A stretch of DNA of 64,000 bases, taken from positions 180,778 through 244,777 of the forward strand of contig FN649733.1 in NCBI GenBank assembly GCA_000310025.1, in the 5' to 3' direction. Positions 23,415-36,133 of the stretch are shown piece by piece; within the stretch, counting starts at the first letter, position 1, and the number at the start of each line of letters is the position of its first letter. Both the position numbers and the translations under genes were made by a program. The notes beneath the pieces were generated by a model that was not told where the DNA came from, ran no database searches, and was given only the letters and a program-made list of their open reading frames with translations. Source of the stretch: Ectocarpus siliculosus. Lineage: Eukaryota; Sar; Phaeophyceae; Ectocarpales; Ectocarpaceae.

Positions 23415-26400
23415 ATGGAAATCTACATCTTGGCAGGACAGTCAAACATGGCTGGGCGAGGCAACTGTGAAGAGTTGCCGGCCCGGTACCAGTCCAACGA
23501 TAATGGTGAGTGCAAGCAGCTGCATGTTTGCCAATGCGTGCAACATGTCTGTACCTCCTGATGCCTTGCGACCTCAGGAGGGGGAGGTCCTGCCTGTTGA
23601 GGGTTCGGAAACGGCTTCATCGTGCGGCCGTCGGTGCTCCGTATGTATTGTTAAAGAGCCTGAAGATACTCCTCGACGGGGACGAACTCCTGCACGGGCC
23701 CGCCTTGCGGTACTTTTCCAAACTCCCTCGTACATTCCAAATCTCACGCATTACCCTTACGTTCCAAATCTCACGGGGTTGTCAGTTCTGCTGTACAGTG
23801 TACAGTAGTACGAGGCCGGAGTGGGGGCCTTCCACGTCCTCGGGATTGCCGTGGGGGGATGCCATGAATGTACGAGGGAAGGGGTGTAAAAGGCCGCAAA
23901 CCAGAGGGACCCTTATTGCATGACTGACTCGCGGGAAAGTGTTGTATACATACCCTCAAGTACAGCAGCTCAACTGCTGTTTACGAAAAATAAGAACAAA
24001 GGACTAGAGTACTACTGTAAGAAAATACAGCTCAATCTCAGCCACAATGTAAGAAACGTCCCAATAAGAAACATGATCGATCGTGCGATACCCCATTACA
24101 TACTCCGAGTACGAGACAACTGTTGCTGGGGGAGTGTGTCCAACAAGAAACGTCCCACCAACCACCCCCATACCGAGCTGAACAGCAGTGTTTTTTTTCT
24201 TACGAGGGGGAGAAGAGTGATTATTGTCGCGGGTCCCCACGCCTCCGAGCTAGCTACTCCGCGCCTCCGCCGGCTGCTTTCCCGCTGCTGCATGAGTTTT
24301 GGTGTTTTTTTGTATTCTTAGCCAGAAACAACAAAAAAGAAATAAGAGAATCAGGAGGATGCGAATAAGAAACGCGTTGTAAGCAAACGAATGACTTCGG
24401 CTGGTCCTTCGACCCAAAGTATGGGATTGAGCCTCGACCCGATTTTAACGTTTCTTATCTCCGGGCCCGTACTGTATGCATAGTCTACATGTATATGCAT
24501 TGCCTACGGTTGGGGCGAGGTAATCAGCCGCGTGGTACGTTAGCAATAGCGATCGACACCAACTGCTGTAGTCTAGACTACAGCGCTTACTCTGCGATGC
24601 TCGTTGACAGTATGTAGCATACCGTACCAGTAGAGCGAGGAGCCCCGCCCACACAGCGCGCCTTGGTGTAGCTAGGTGCACAAGGCACAGACGTGCGGCG
24701 AGCGCGAAGAGGTGCGCTTCTGTGCCGGGGGGAGACGGCCCCTGTTGGTTCGTACACAAGAAGAAAAGTGAACAATCGTTAGTCAGCGGAAATATTCACA
24801 CTACACAGACAGCAACACGCTGCCAAGCACCGGCCCCTGAGCCCCGCCGTGAACACATGTGGCTCCAAGCCAATACGGGTAAATACGTAGTTTGTTTTTC
24901 TGTTGATGCCACGCACTGGCGAAGAACTTCATTTTCACCTCACTTGGCATAATTCAAACTCGCGTTTCTAGTTCCTTGGTACAGTGAAGGGCCCTCAATA
25001 ACGCCGGCACGTGCCCGGCGCATCGACCGGCGCTATTCAGAGGAACCGCGCTGTTCAATGCACAGAATGACTTGGTGATTCAGGCTGCGCTCGGCAATTT
25101 CACCGGCGCTATACAGGGCCGTCGGCACTAATTAACCGGCAATATTGACGCCCCCCCCTGCTGTACTTCGTGTTTATTTGGCTATTCCTGTCCGGAACCA
25201 TGGTTCAGGAATATCCACGGAAGTGTCGTTGGTATTTCAAACTCTGCTCCCGTTATCTTGGCGCGGAAAGAATCCGATAAATGGCTGTTCCGTGGTTAAT
25301 GTTCCACAAATACGACGTCTACTGTATTCCGACTGTGTGCACACCTTGGTGTGCGCGCACACATATACACCACTGCGACACACTCCACACGGCACGTTGT
25401 TGTAGAGGAAGAAAAATTCGAGACACGGGTGACCTACATAACCACTACCTGCTGCCAGTGAACTGGGGTGAATACGCACGTCTGCGCATAGGCTATGGTG
25501 TGGGTGGGATGTGTTTCAACGAAAAGGTAGAGCGACCGACACACACAGGCACAGCGAGCGTGCGCCTTTCCTTCTCTCCGACTGGGCAGCTGAAGTACCG
25601 CATGCACGTATTCTGGACGGACAACAAGACACGCGGCGCACTGTAGCAGACACAACACAGACGAGGCACACACCACCTGCGACTTTCAGGAGATCCCTCT
25701 CGCGGTAGTTGCTTATACTGGTGACACAATAACGAAGCCTCGATGAACCCCTGGCCGAAACATGCAGCCGATTTTGGAGCAAGAGAGAGGATATGGATGA
25801 AAGAGAGACTCATGAGGAGGACTTCTTGCGTGCTCACGGTGCCCGAAGAGGTCCGGGGCTGCGGGTCTACAAGAGATTGTCCTCGCCCCGTGGGTTGAGG
25901 GCTTGGGTCCGTTCTCTGTCGTTCTTTGCCTTTGGCCGAGATTGTCAGCTGCTACTACAGTACATGCAGATGGAAGAAGCGGCTGACGGGTGGAGCCGTT
26001 GGGTTTCTAGGCGGAGTGTTGGTTGCTGTGCTGCTGTTGCTCATCATCGGCGATATCTCACGCAGGAGGAGGGGCGGAACCACCTCCGAAGTAGAAGCCA
26101 CACTGGCTTGCATGCACGGTAGCTGTTCGCGGTAGCAGCCGGGGGCTGTTTCGGCACCGGTGTGTGTTGTACCCTCGTGCGAGCTACCTTCCCTCACGGG
26201 TGGAGGTACAAAACGCTAAGGGTCCTTCCCGGATAACTTTGTAATCAGGCCAAAACACCCCTCTGAATATTTATGTCGGAGCAAAGATCCACCCCGAAAT
26301 TCCCGAACCATGCTCCACAAGGGGGTTTAGCATACTCTTTGTCGCACCCCACTTTCCCGTTGGTTCCAAGTCCTGTAGTCGTCACGGACACACATACGCG

Positions 26401-29400
26401 AATCGTCGTGATTTCCAAAGTGATCAGAATACATCGTTAGGTTTGGGTGGCGCCTATCGATTGCTGCGGTCGGCCTCAACTGTCGACCCTAGATCTGGGA
26501 TGTGCTAGAAGATTCGTTTGTCGTTGACGCTACCCAAGAAGAAACGTAAGCCGAGGTTCCCTGGTGCGCATAGTGCAGGGTCAAAGTTTAACTTGATGTA
26601 TGCATTAGAGACACCCGGCTTCTCCCGCTTGCACGTGAGCGCTCCGTGAAATATATTTTGTTACCTCTGTAAGTACTCTGGACGCGGGGACCTACTGCCC
26701 TCAACCTCCTCAGTCCTTAGCAATGAGTATTTCGTGTTGTACGCGCGGGATGTGCCTCATAAAATGATGAATTCGTCAACAAATAATGGTTGAAAAGTTC
26801 GTGGACAAAATTCGTCCTCGTGTTTTGAAAACGGTGTTGTGGGTAGTGAACGTTTTTTTCCCTGCAGATATATGCTGTAAGCAATCGTCAACAACGGCGT
26901 TGTCAAATGTCGGAAACGAGCTTGTGTCGAATAAGGCGGCACAACTCTATCGTCACGAAATCATACCACCTAGAGCGAGGACAGTCCCTCCCTACAGAAA
27001 GAATGGAACGCAGTGCTTCACTAAAAACTGCGTCACAAACAAAAGTACTTGAGAAAAATCTACCCCCCAGGCGGAATCGGGGCATTGTCATCGTCCGCAC
27101 ACTGTACTGTACTCAGTAGTTTTTGCCGACCAGATGAACCCTACGCCACGCCCGGGAGGATGAGGAGGACATTACCCAGCAAACACCAGCAAACTTACTC
27201 GAAGCACATTACAACGATTTCTATGCAAGAACATGAGTCCATGGTGTCCTGGGCAGCACTTTCTCCACGCTCTTCTTCTACAATGGCTTAAAGTTTTTTG
27301 TCGGGTATGTCACCAGCGAGGCAGGCATCCCTCTCTCATCCAGAACCTTGGCTGTTGGACGATTACGAGTGTTTCGCCTTGTGTCTGCCTCGGATACCAG
27401 CTACTTTCATGCAGAAACGTTCACGCATGTGCTCATCGCTAAATACCGTTCACCACCATGCAGTGATGTGCTTCAACGCGAGAGGGGACTGGAGACCAGC
27501 GGTCGAGCCACTACATCGAGACATTGATCTTCGCAAACAACACCGCTGTGGAGTTGGCCCGTCCCTGGTAAGGATCTTAACTCTATGTACGCTACCAGCA
27601 ACCGCCGAAAGAAACGAGCTGGCGTGAATGCGGTGAATATGTAGGTAAAGATACCGTGAGATAGTGCGACAACATTGAGAAGGGATGATCCAGTCAAGCG
27701 CTGTGTTGTTTTATCATGGTCGTTGTAGTAGCAGCAGCTGTGGCAACAACTGCGGTAGAAGCAGCGAACAACAACGTGAGACTTCTCGTTGTGGACTATG
27801 TAGCCCGCAGACCTTTCGAACGTATGTAGATGTGAGTTGGCGCTGAACGTTACCACCAGAACATAGTTTTGCTTGCGTTGTAGATGTTGACTATCGGGCA
27901 GAATGGCATCAATCGAATGCCTTCGCCTCTCATCCCTCTTGTTCACCTCACTCCCCCCAAAGGTTTGCGTCTGTGCTTTGCTCGAGCTCCGGAAGGCCTA
28001 TTCGTCGCGGTCTCCTCAGAGCCCAACCATCGGGCTCGTGCCGTGCGCCATTGGGGGTGCATCGCTAGATGAGTGGCAGAAAAGTTACGAAGGTGGGACC
28101 CGTAGAACTTCTGCGCGGAGTTGGTTCACTAGTTTTGTCCCGTAGGAAGCGAACACACTCGATTGGTACGAAATCTTGACGCAGGAGCTGCTGTCGTCTT
28201 TCCTGCCCCGCAGGTGGTGGTTGCAAATTTGTTCACCACCGGTTAGCCCGCCTTCAAACATGAGGCCAGGTCAACGGACTCGGGGTGAAGTGGGGCTTGC
28301 ATCGTCTACACTCTCTAAAGGGTGCAAAGATACACTTTAAACAGGCGTGGCACCACGAGATGTTCCGTACAAACCGTGGATAATTTATCAAGACTCGACC
28401 TCGCCCAACATATTTTGTTTGAGAATGCTTCGGTTCCGATGTATCGTAATCTACCAGACCGCGACCTGTTGCTGTCCCAGCGCAGTAAGTTAGCCGGCCT
28501 CTGCCCCTATTTCGCATGCTAGTCACGATACTGTCGCTTGCTTGGCCATCCACAGGCGAAGTAGGTGATTGTGAGCTACCTACACGACACGGTGAGGTCC
28601 AGGGAAACCAGCCTTGGGGGTATAAACCAGGCTCGAAAAATTTGTTCGGAGCGATGTCGGCGAGGGTCGACGAAGCATTGAAGGCGGCGCCGGAAGGTAG
28701 CCATCTTGGTGGCATGCTCTGGTACCAGGTAAGCAGGAGGACGTTCTCAGACTGCTGTGATGGTATTTGGCAATATGGGACCCACGCGGCCATATTGTGC
28801 ATCTCGGGCCTTGCACCTACGGGAAGTGCAGATTCACGGGATTTGCGGAACCACACCTCGCGTGATACGTAGTTTTATCCCGGGGAAGATGATCGCTCTG
28901 CTTTGGCACGAACGAGCTTCCGCGCTGCAGCGCCGATACGCATCGTGCGCTAGAGGAATTTCGGTTGGAGGCACTGGTGGGGAGATCCTTGACCACTAGA
29001 GTAGTACATATTGACGAGAATGGTGCAGGTCCGTCTCACGCGCCCAGCATAGGCACAGCAGTCCTTTCGAGTGTGTCTCACAGCACGGTGATGGCACCAC
29101 TGCGGCCACGGGGTATCCAGCGATTTTCTCTGCGTGCATTCGTTGTGCGGGAGCCGAAACATACATCTTCCGAACTTGGAGAGAAGGAGATTTGGAGGTG
29201 TGGGTGCGGCAGTCGTGTTGTGTCCATCCGGCGGGCCGGGAGCGTGGCATATCGTCATTGTTGCGAGAACTGGAACACGGTTGGCAGCGGGCGGCAGAGA
29301 CGTGGCAGTTGGGGTCGGCGCAAGGCATGTCGGAGGGAAGATCGAGGAATAGCAGCTTGTCAGCTGTCTTGATTGTCCGGGTCCTTTTCGCAGAGCCCAT

Positions 29401-31741
29401 AGCCTGTACTTGAAGGGGCCTGCCCAATTGAGAGAGGGTTTCACTCTTAGGACATGTGCATCGCAAAGTGAGTTGTTACCTCGCTTCCGCTCCTGGCCTA
29501 GTAGACAGCGCTAGTTCGTGTGTACACAGAGGGAAGAGAGTGCTGAACTCTTCTCGCATACAAAATCGAAGGCACAGTACCGCAGGAGGGGAGGGTAGAG
29601 AGGGGCTCTTCTGTGTGACCACGGTTGGAGTAAACGGCACTAGTGCTGTGAGGGCTGATTTGAAGTGAAGACAAAAAAAAAAGCGCTCGTCGCGACTTCG
29701 CGAACTCAAAGTAGGGGAATTAGGAGCAACTGCAGCCCTCCATCCGGGAGGACGGTTTTGGGACAACCCCAAAGAGGGATATGATTGTTAACTAACATGT
29801 CTGCAGTGCCTTCAGATGTAAAGTTGGCATCAAACACGGCACACATGTGGGCCCGACGGCTGAAGCGATGGGTGAACAGTAGAGTGTAGGCGTTGCCTCA
29901 CGGCGGCACGCCTGGTCCAGCGGGAAGAGGTATGGAGAGGATGGGCCAGCACACAGTGTGACGCGATGTTTTTCGAGCTTGACACTTGAGGGAATGACGA
30001 GAGCTACCGGCGAGTGCAGACGCTCATGCCGAGCCACCAATAGAAGTTATCTAGTAAAGCGAAGATGCGGGAAGTCCTGAGATGGCATAAGGAGTTAGCG
30101 TGGCAGTTTTGATGATCCAAGGGCGCATGATAATCAGGACATTGCATTATTTTTGGCATGCCGTTCAATAGATGGGCTAGTCGTTCTGACGACGGTCGCA
30201 CTGAAGAAGATGCTGCAGAAATGGGCAGGTCGTTGTAGGTTGCTGTGCTACTGTAAAATATAATTGTGGCTCTTATGAGTGAAGACGCGGCTCCTGTCGG
30301 CTAGCTCGCGGGTTTCCGAGAAGAAAGGGCGTTGGTGTGTCGGCGTACCACGAAAACTATTCTCCCTGAGAGTTGACGGCTTGTCGAGAATCACGTATTG
30401 CATGAGGTGCCGGCATGCAGCTTCGTATTGATGCTCGCGATGCGAGTCAGTTGTGATGATATTGGGCAGAGCGGTACGCACCCGACCATTGCATGTATGT
30501 AGCAGATATCGAACGTGGGTATTCTCTCTCTTGGATTCCCTCGAAACCACGTTGGTTTTAGCTTTTGTCGCTTCGCTCGCTTGCGTGGTGACCACTCAAT
30601 AGCACGGGACACATTGCCCGGGCTATCTCAACAACTAAATTTCAACTGACAATATACTTCAAGAGTAAATTCGCGTGGATCCCGGGCTACTCGCTTACGT
30701 GGGCACGAAAGCAGATGTACCCGCCCCATGATGATGTCCATATCCTTGAACACAAGATATGTTGCATCGTGCTGCTTGCACTTGTAGCGCCGACTTTAAC
30801 CCTGAAAATATCGATGGACACGTTGTTGTGCTCTCGGTACTTTCTAAGACTTCAGTTTGAGTACAATTTTATTGATACTTTGCTGAAGCAATTCGCTCGG
30901 ACCACGCAAGCGGTGATTTGGAGAGTCTCCGATTACTACATCGTGTGCGTATTCGCGCCCGTATTCCTGTGTCCTTGGCAATTCTTCTAGAATATTCTCG
31001 CTTGGCTCGTGACTGCTTTCGTTCTGCTGGTTTTCGACGACGGCAGGGTGAAACGGATGCGGCGAAAGAGGACCGTGCTGAAACGTACGGCGATCGCTTT
31101 CAGACGCTGATCGAGGACGTCAGGGGCTTGGGATATCCGGATCTGAACATATTTACGGTTGCTGTCACCGGCACGACAGCCCGTCTTCCATACCTCCAAC
31201 AGGTGCACCCTTGTCTGGCGTTGCTGACGATCTGATTACTTCACCTGCACTGCTTGAGACAACTATCCGCACTGTATTGTACTCTTCGTCTTTGCGAAGA
31301 TGGTTTTCCTCGTGTTGAAGTATTCTCTTTTGGAAGGACTCGAATCACAATTCGTACGTCACTTTATGAACTGAACTCAAATTGCCCCATGTGCCTCAGC
31401 AACAGAGATGGAAAAAAGAGCAGAGAACCTGTGAAGCAGCGCAACAACCCAACGACCCGCCGTTTGGCAGTTACCAGTTGCTGCTGTGACGTGGCCACAC
31501 CACATGCGAGCTAACCTGCTAGTGATGCGCAAGCCAAACACAAACATCGCGCCTGCTAGTATTGTCTGTGCTGTGAGATGCTGAATCGAGCACATGGAAC
31601 CGAAGGCCGCTACTTACTCTGTGCGTATGTATGAGATTCTACAACATTCGGGAGTGTACCCTACACCGTAGACACCCCGATATTTTGTCAAATTCAGCCA
31701 TGTGCAACAACGATGTGCAGCCACCGTCCGTGGGATTTGTG

Positions 31742-31787
<46 letters not shown>

Positions 31788-34084
31788 GTCTCCCTGTCTC
31801 CCTGTCTGTCTGTCTGTCTCTGTCTCTCTCTAACGCGGTGCGGGACGGCGTGTGGGGTGTGTGGGATTGGGGCCACACGGGCTAGCGCCGTGTGTGCGAG
31901 TCCACCTCGTTTCGAGAACTTGGGTTCCGTACCACCCGAAGACGGATTTGAAAGTAACCAGTCTATCCGGGATTGAGCCAGACAATTATATGTAATAAGT
32001 GGACCGGCGGAAAATCTTTTATCACTGCATCAAAGAAAACACTCTTTTAATCGTTCCGTCTTAGAACTGAAAATGAACCGTTCTTGAGATCCGATCGTTC
32101 TTTAAAGAAACAAATCCATACCATCTTCTCTTCACGTATCGAACACAACTCTTTCACCGCCCTGACGTGTCAAGGGTGTCGATGACCTTTGCCCCAAGAA
32201 TGTTGTGTTGAGGTTGATGGTTTCCGAAGTTTCACAATCGTTAATTTAGTCATTGAGCCGCGCCAACCCCCAGGTGGAAAGGACCCCAGGCAGGGATCCA
32301 GGTTTCTTGTTTGTGCACACTTTCACTCGAGGCCCTCCCATTCCTACCTTCGTTGTTTTATTTCGAGTTGCTTCATCATTATCGGTTTCTAGATCACCAA
32401 GGGTGGAGAGAGAGAAAAAGGGGGTAAGAACCGGCGCTAGAAACACCCCAACCTCGCGCCTCATTCCCCCATCCTAAACCTGTCTCTCTCTTTCTCTCTG
32501 CTCGCAAGTCAACTATTGTATCCAGCAGGGGACTCCGACTACTGCTACTGCACGCGGGGGTCTGGAATGACCAAGTCCCCAAATGGTACTCGACCATTCA
32601 ACCACGTCATCCACAATATACCCCTAACAAATTCTAGATACCTAGCCAAAGGAAATAAGGGATTCATGCCACTTCCGTTCCCCCACCTTCGAAAGAAAAG
32701 GGGTGGGTTGGCGGGAAAAGACCCTACTTCCTGTGGCCACCTGTCTGTGTTGGCCAGTGCCTCAATCCTTCGGCGTGCTCACGTACTCCGAAGTCCTCTC
32801 TCGCGCTCACGAGCGCAACAACCGACGACTACGGCACACGTGTGCTCTCTCCATTGGTGTCCAAAGATTCGGGGGGCACGCGAAATGCGCTCTACATGTA
32901 TGTGGCCCCGGTTTTCCAACAAAGATTGCATTCCAACTCTTGCGTTCCAGCAACAAACGTCAGTTTATTCCGTTTCCGACAACAAACTTAGCTTTTAATA
33001 CCTCAACGAAACCATAGCTGACAAACCATGTTTTCCTCAAGCTTTCCCCAGAAACGTTCCTTGTCTGCCCAGTCCTCCATAAGAAAACCAACAATTCGCC
33101 AGCATCAAGATGCTCCGTGTCGTTCCACCTGTACTACACGCCAATATCAACGCCGTAACATACTCCAGCCCCGCCCAAAAATGAACCTCAACTCCAGCGT
33201 GACTGTTTGAAACCCAAGGAATAAATACCCTCAACTGACCGCGTGTCTGAATCTGTATTTGGCGCGGCACGCGGTTGTGTAGTGTGCCGCAGAGAGACGA
33301 GCGATTGTTATTTTCACGTGTGTTTTCTTTCCTGATGTCCTGATTTGTGTTCTCTCGTGGGCATCGTTCCTGTCTAGTAGGTTCGAGATGCGCAACTTTT
33401 TGCGGGGTCTTCGACGGGAATCGCTGGCGTATGGGTTACGGATACCTTTGGCCTACCCATGTTTCCTGATGGGTTGCATTTGGTGACCAAAGCACAGGTG
33501 AGTCCTCCGCTCTGCTTGTGCCCCGTGTGACTCCCAATGCCAACTGAAACTGTTGTGCACACTTACAGGAATGGTCTTTGTTGCTCTTGCTCCTGGATCG
33601 TTGTCCGGGCGTTCATAGAAACATGGCGGCTTCACCCACTTTCGCCCTCGATCCGAGGGGATAGACTGCAGTTTCGGCTGACGACAATAATGACACATGC
33701 CCCGTCGATGCTCCGTGCTTCCTATGGGAAATACAGCGCCTTGAAGCTGCGGTTCCGGCTTCTCCCCTATACCAGGACAGGCCGCGCGCGAGCTTGAGCT
33801 AGCATGTTACCTGAAAAAATTATCCTGTACCCCGCGACTGCGTGAAGGTAGAACTGGGCGAACGTATGGCTCTTCAGATCTTCACCGCAACGGCAGCCAG
33901 TGCGCCAGAAAGGGAGAATGCTCGAGCCGCAACAGATGACCCAACCAGGGGTTGGGCCATAGAAGATGCAAGGGTTAGCAACGCCGAGAACGACTTGAGC
34001 TGCATAGTTGCAGCGACGAAATCCAAGAGCGCAAGCAAGGATGGAACCATTTCACAGGTGCGGACGTCCCGAGACGTATGCTAA
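23415..34084 (+). CDS. SASA-domain (DUF303, CE6-like) carbohydrate/sialate O-acetylesterase, 7 exons, 335 residues
   Basis: Exons: 23415-23505, 27464-27567, 27963-28092, 28556-28728, 31047-31202, 33381-33497 and 33848-34084. The lengths sum to 1,008 bases, exactly 336 codons with the TAA stop, and all phases match. Family blocks appear in order: IYILAGQSNMAGRG at residues 3-16 with nucleophile Ser10; GDWRPAVEPLHRDID and GVGPS at 38-64; IGLVPCAIGGASLDEW at about 88-103; GMLWYQ joined to GETDA at 161-171; and VRDAQ...DTFGLPMFPDGLHL at 219-252 with the catalytic Asp248/His251 pair. Length and order fit plant-type CE6/SASA esterases, which remove acetyl groups from polysaccharides or sialic acids by a Ser-His-Asp mechanism. 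There is no signal peptide at this ATG, so the enzyme looks cytosolic unless an upstream coding exon exists. The 4-kb first intron carries repeats. A donor-like CAG|GTGCGG at about 34,058 leaves an extended product possible. Confidence 0.9.
23985..24376 (-). repeat. Dispersed repeat, inverted copy of the element at 39.8-40.15 kb
   Basis: Read on the minus strand this stretch shares, in the same order, CATCCTCCTGATTCTCTTAT, a GTTCAGC...GGTATGGGGGTGG-type block, TTTCTTATTGGGACGTTTCT and GGCTGAGATTGAGCTGTAT with the plus strand at 39,797-40,150. The copies differ by scattered substitutions and indels. Both contain short open frames that are shadows of the repeat. It lies inside the first intron of the esterase gene. 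No terminal repeats or target-site duplication are clear. Confidence 0.65.
31739..31832. repeat. (CT)n microsatellite with CTGT interruptions
   Basis: A run of CT dinucleotides broken by TCTTTCT, then CCCTGTCTCCCTGT and CTGTCTGTCTGT units, inside an intron of the esterase gene. The long Ser/Leu or Arg/Glu frames across it are artefacts. Confidence 0.9.
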
Positions 34085-36133
34085 AATCAATTACCATTGA
34101 CTACTGCTCTGCGCACCATTTGTTGCCGTCCTCGTTTGGACGTTCGCCCTCCGTCACGCAAGGCAACGGGTTCGCACATTCGCTTTCCACCGAGTGCACT
34201 GAAGTTTGACACATTATGCCGCCGTTCGTCGAAGTAAAATACTGCAACGAAGCTTCTTGGACCATGTCTTTGGCGAGAGGCTCTTACTCTAGTCACCCCC
34301 CAGCCTTGGCTCATGAGCCTAGTTGGGTTATCACAATTCTGAAGCTGTAAGCTTCAACCTCTCCGACCTAAATTCAACTTTGTCGCAAACCGACCGACCC
34401 TCTTATTCCGATTCCCCCACCGTTTCTCAAAAGCCGATCTCGACCTATGGCGCACGGTTTGTAACATCTCGAGTATGCCTCGATAGGGCGTCCGAAATCA
34501 TGGCCAGTCGCCAAGTTTGTTCGATTTCCGGATGTAGTAGCGTACGTCACAAGTGTGCAGCCATGTACGACCGTGCGCGCTGATTTCTGTCGCTCATTGT
34601 TTGTCACCTTGTTGAATGGCCTGTTTTAAAAATGTTGAATCTCATCGAGGGATTCAGATGAATGGATTCATTCGTTGCGAAAGTCTATGCCCACAAAATT
34701 GTGAAATATCAAACGTACATCAGAACCCAAACGGCATTATCATAACCACAGAAGATGTTCCTCTTCGTTGGATAGTTTTTTTATGCCTTTTGAGGTATAT
34801 ACTTTTTTGCGCAACCAATGTATTTTTTAGCGATATGTTTCCTTCGGGTACTTGACCTGTGGCCACGCTTAGAAGGTATGTGACTGACTGGCTGAGCAGC
34901 GACCGGGACGACTGTCTACAATGTCACCACAGCGAATGGTGACGGGCGAATCACCATACCCTTTCTCTTCCACAGACAAGAGTCCGCGGTTGATTAGCAA
35001 CGGGATTATCTAGTCCGCGGTTGTTCCACAAGCATCCGTAGTTTCTTTTTTTGTTTCCATCCGCCATCGGGTCGTGATGTGTCCACAACGCAGTGCGCTC
35101 AGCCAGCAGCTAATTAAACCCGCTCAAAAATATGTCAGCTTCAGACAGGCAACGCCGACGATGCTCGTCGCGGTGATTTATCACATCGGAACCATGGCTT
35201 TGCCTCAAAATCAAACGCAACATCTCAAGCAAGGAAAAGAGCCAAATAGAGCTGCTCTTGGTATTTAGCTCTTTGGGACTTGCCAAGACCCCGAAACGTT
35301 GTTTTTTGTTTTCGTTTTGGAAGTGGAGAATGTTCGCACAAAGTTTGATGATGAAGTTCAGTTTGTAAAACGGAGCGTATGTTACAACCGGTCGCGCCGA
35401 CGGTTCAGTTGGTAACCTTCTGGCGCTCAGATTGTGGGTTCGATTCTCTCTGGAGTGAAACGTGAACAATTTAGGATTGGAAATCATATAGTCGAGTACA
35501 CATAAATACGGAGAAGGAACTGTTGAGCCGCTCTCACATTGACTCTTGGAGGGAAGCATGACAGCGAGAAAGGTGGAGAGGAAAAAACTTTTTGTGTTCA
35601 ACTTCCTTTTATGTGATCCCAGCTGGCACGTCAAAGGTTTACCGAAAGACGTAGATTGGTAAGAAGAATAGATGGGACGAAAACACAACCACATGTTCGG
35701 ACGAGGGCACGTGTGAAGCAATGATATTTTTGGTGTGTGTGTTGCTCTTTCTTTGACTCTTCTGGCTGCTCATTCGAGAACTGCTTTGTCTGGGGAGTGT
35801 GCGCATATCGCATTGGGAGGTGTACACTGTACATCGATACCTTGGCTTGAGCTGGGCTTGAAAGCATTCCTTTGTTTCCTGTCCTCGGATGTTTGCATCA
35901 GCAATGGCTTCCTAGGTTCGGGCGAGGGTATTTGCCAAGCATTCGGTGTGTGTTTCCCAAAGGGAGTGTCATAGCGATTCATTTTGGCTGTCACGTCTCG
36001 GGCGTCGCTAATTTTTTGAATTTCGGCCCCCTTCCATGGACCTTGATATTTCCCGCTGGCACTGACATCGTTTAACCGGTAAGCGTTGTCGATGCAATTG
36101 CAATATGGCCTTCCGCATTCTTGTTTAATTCAG
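34085..36133. other. Gap between esterase stop and first recognised methyltransferase exon
   Basis: About 2 kb. It must contain either the start of the methyltransferase gene or, if the two genes are fused, a long intron. I found no exon upstream of 36134 with both a family match and matching phases. Open frames at 34,616-34,855 and 35,735-35,974 are AT-rich and hydrophobic and were not accepted. Confidence 0.5.
35382..35462 (+). repeat. tRNA-like sequence, probable SINE head or tRNA relic
   Basis: GGTTCAGTTGGTAACC forms a perfect D-arm-like stem of four pairs with a TCAGTTGGT loop and serves as an A box. GGGTTCGATTC about 25 bases later is a good B box. The anticodon and acceptor stems do not pair properly, so it is not a functional tRNA. 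It lies in the gap between the esterase and methyltransferase coding exons. Confidence 0.4.

Noticed and set aside
28254-28856. 200-codon minus-strand ORF
   Set aside because: It is antisense to the esterase exon at 28,556-28,728, which carries the family motif and correct phases.
31713-31976. Ser/Leu-rich and Arg/Glu-rich ORFs over the (CT)n tract
   Set aside because: These are microsatellite translation artefacts; the same applies at 54,814-55,084 and 59,958-60,333.
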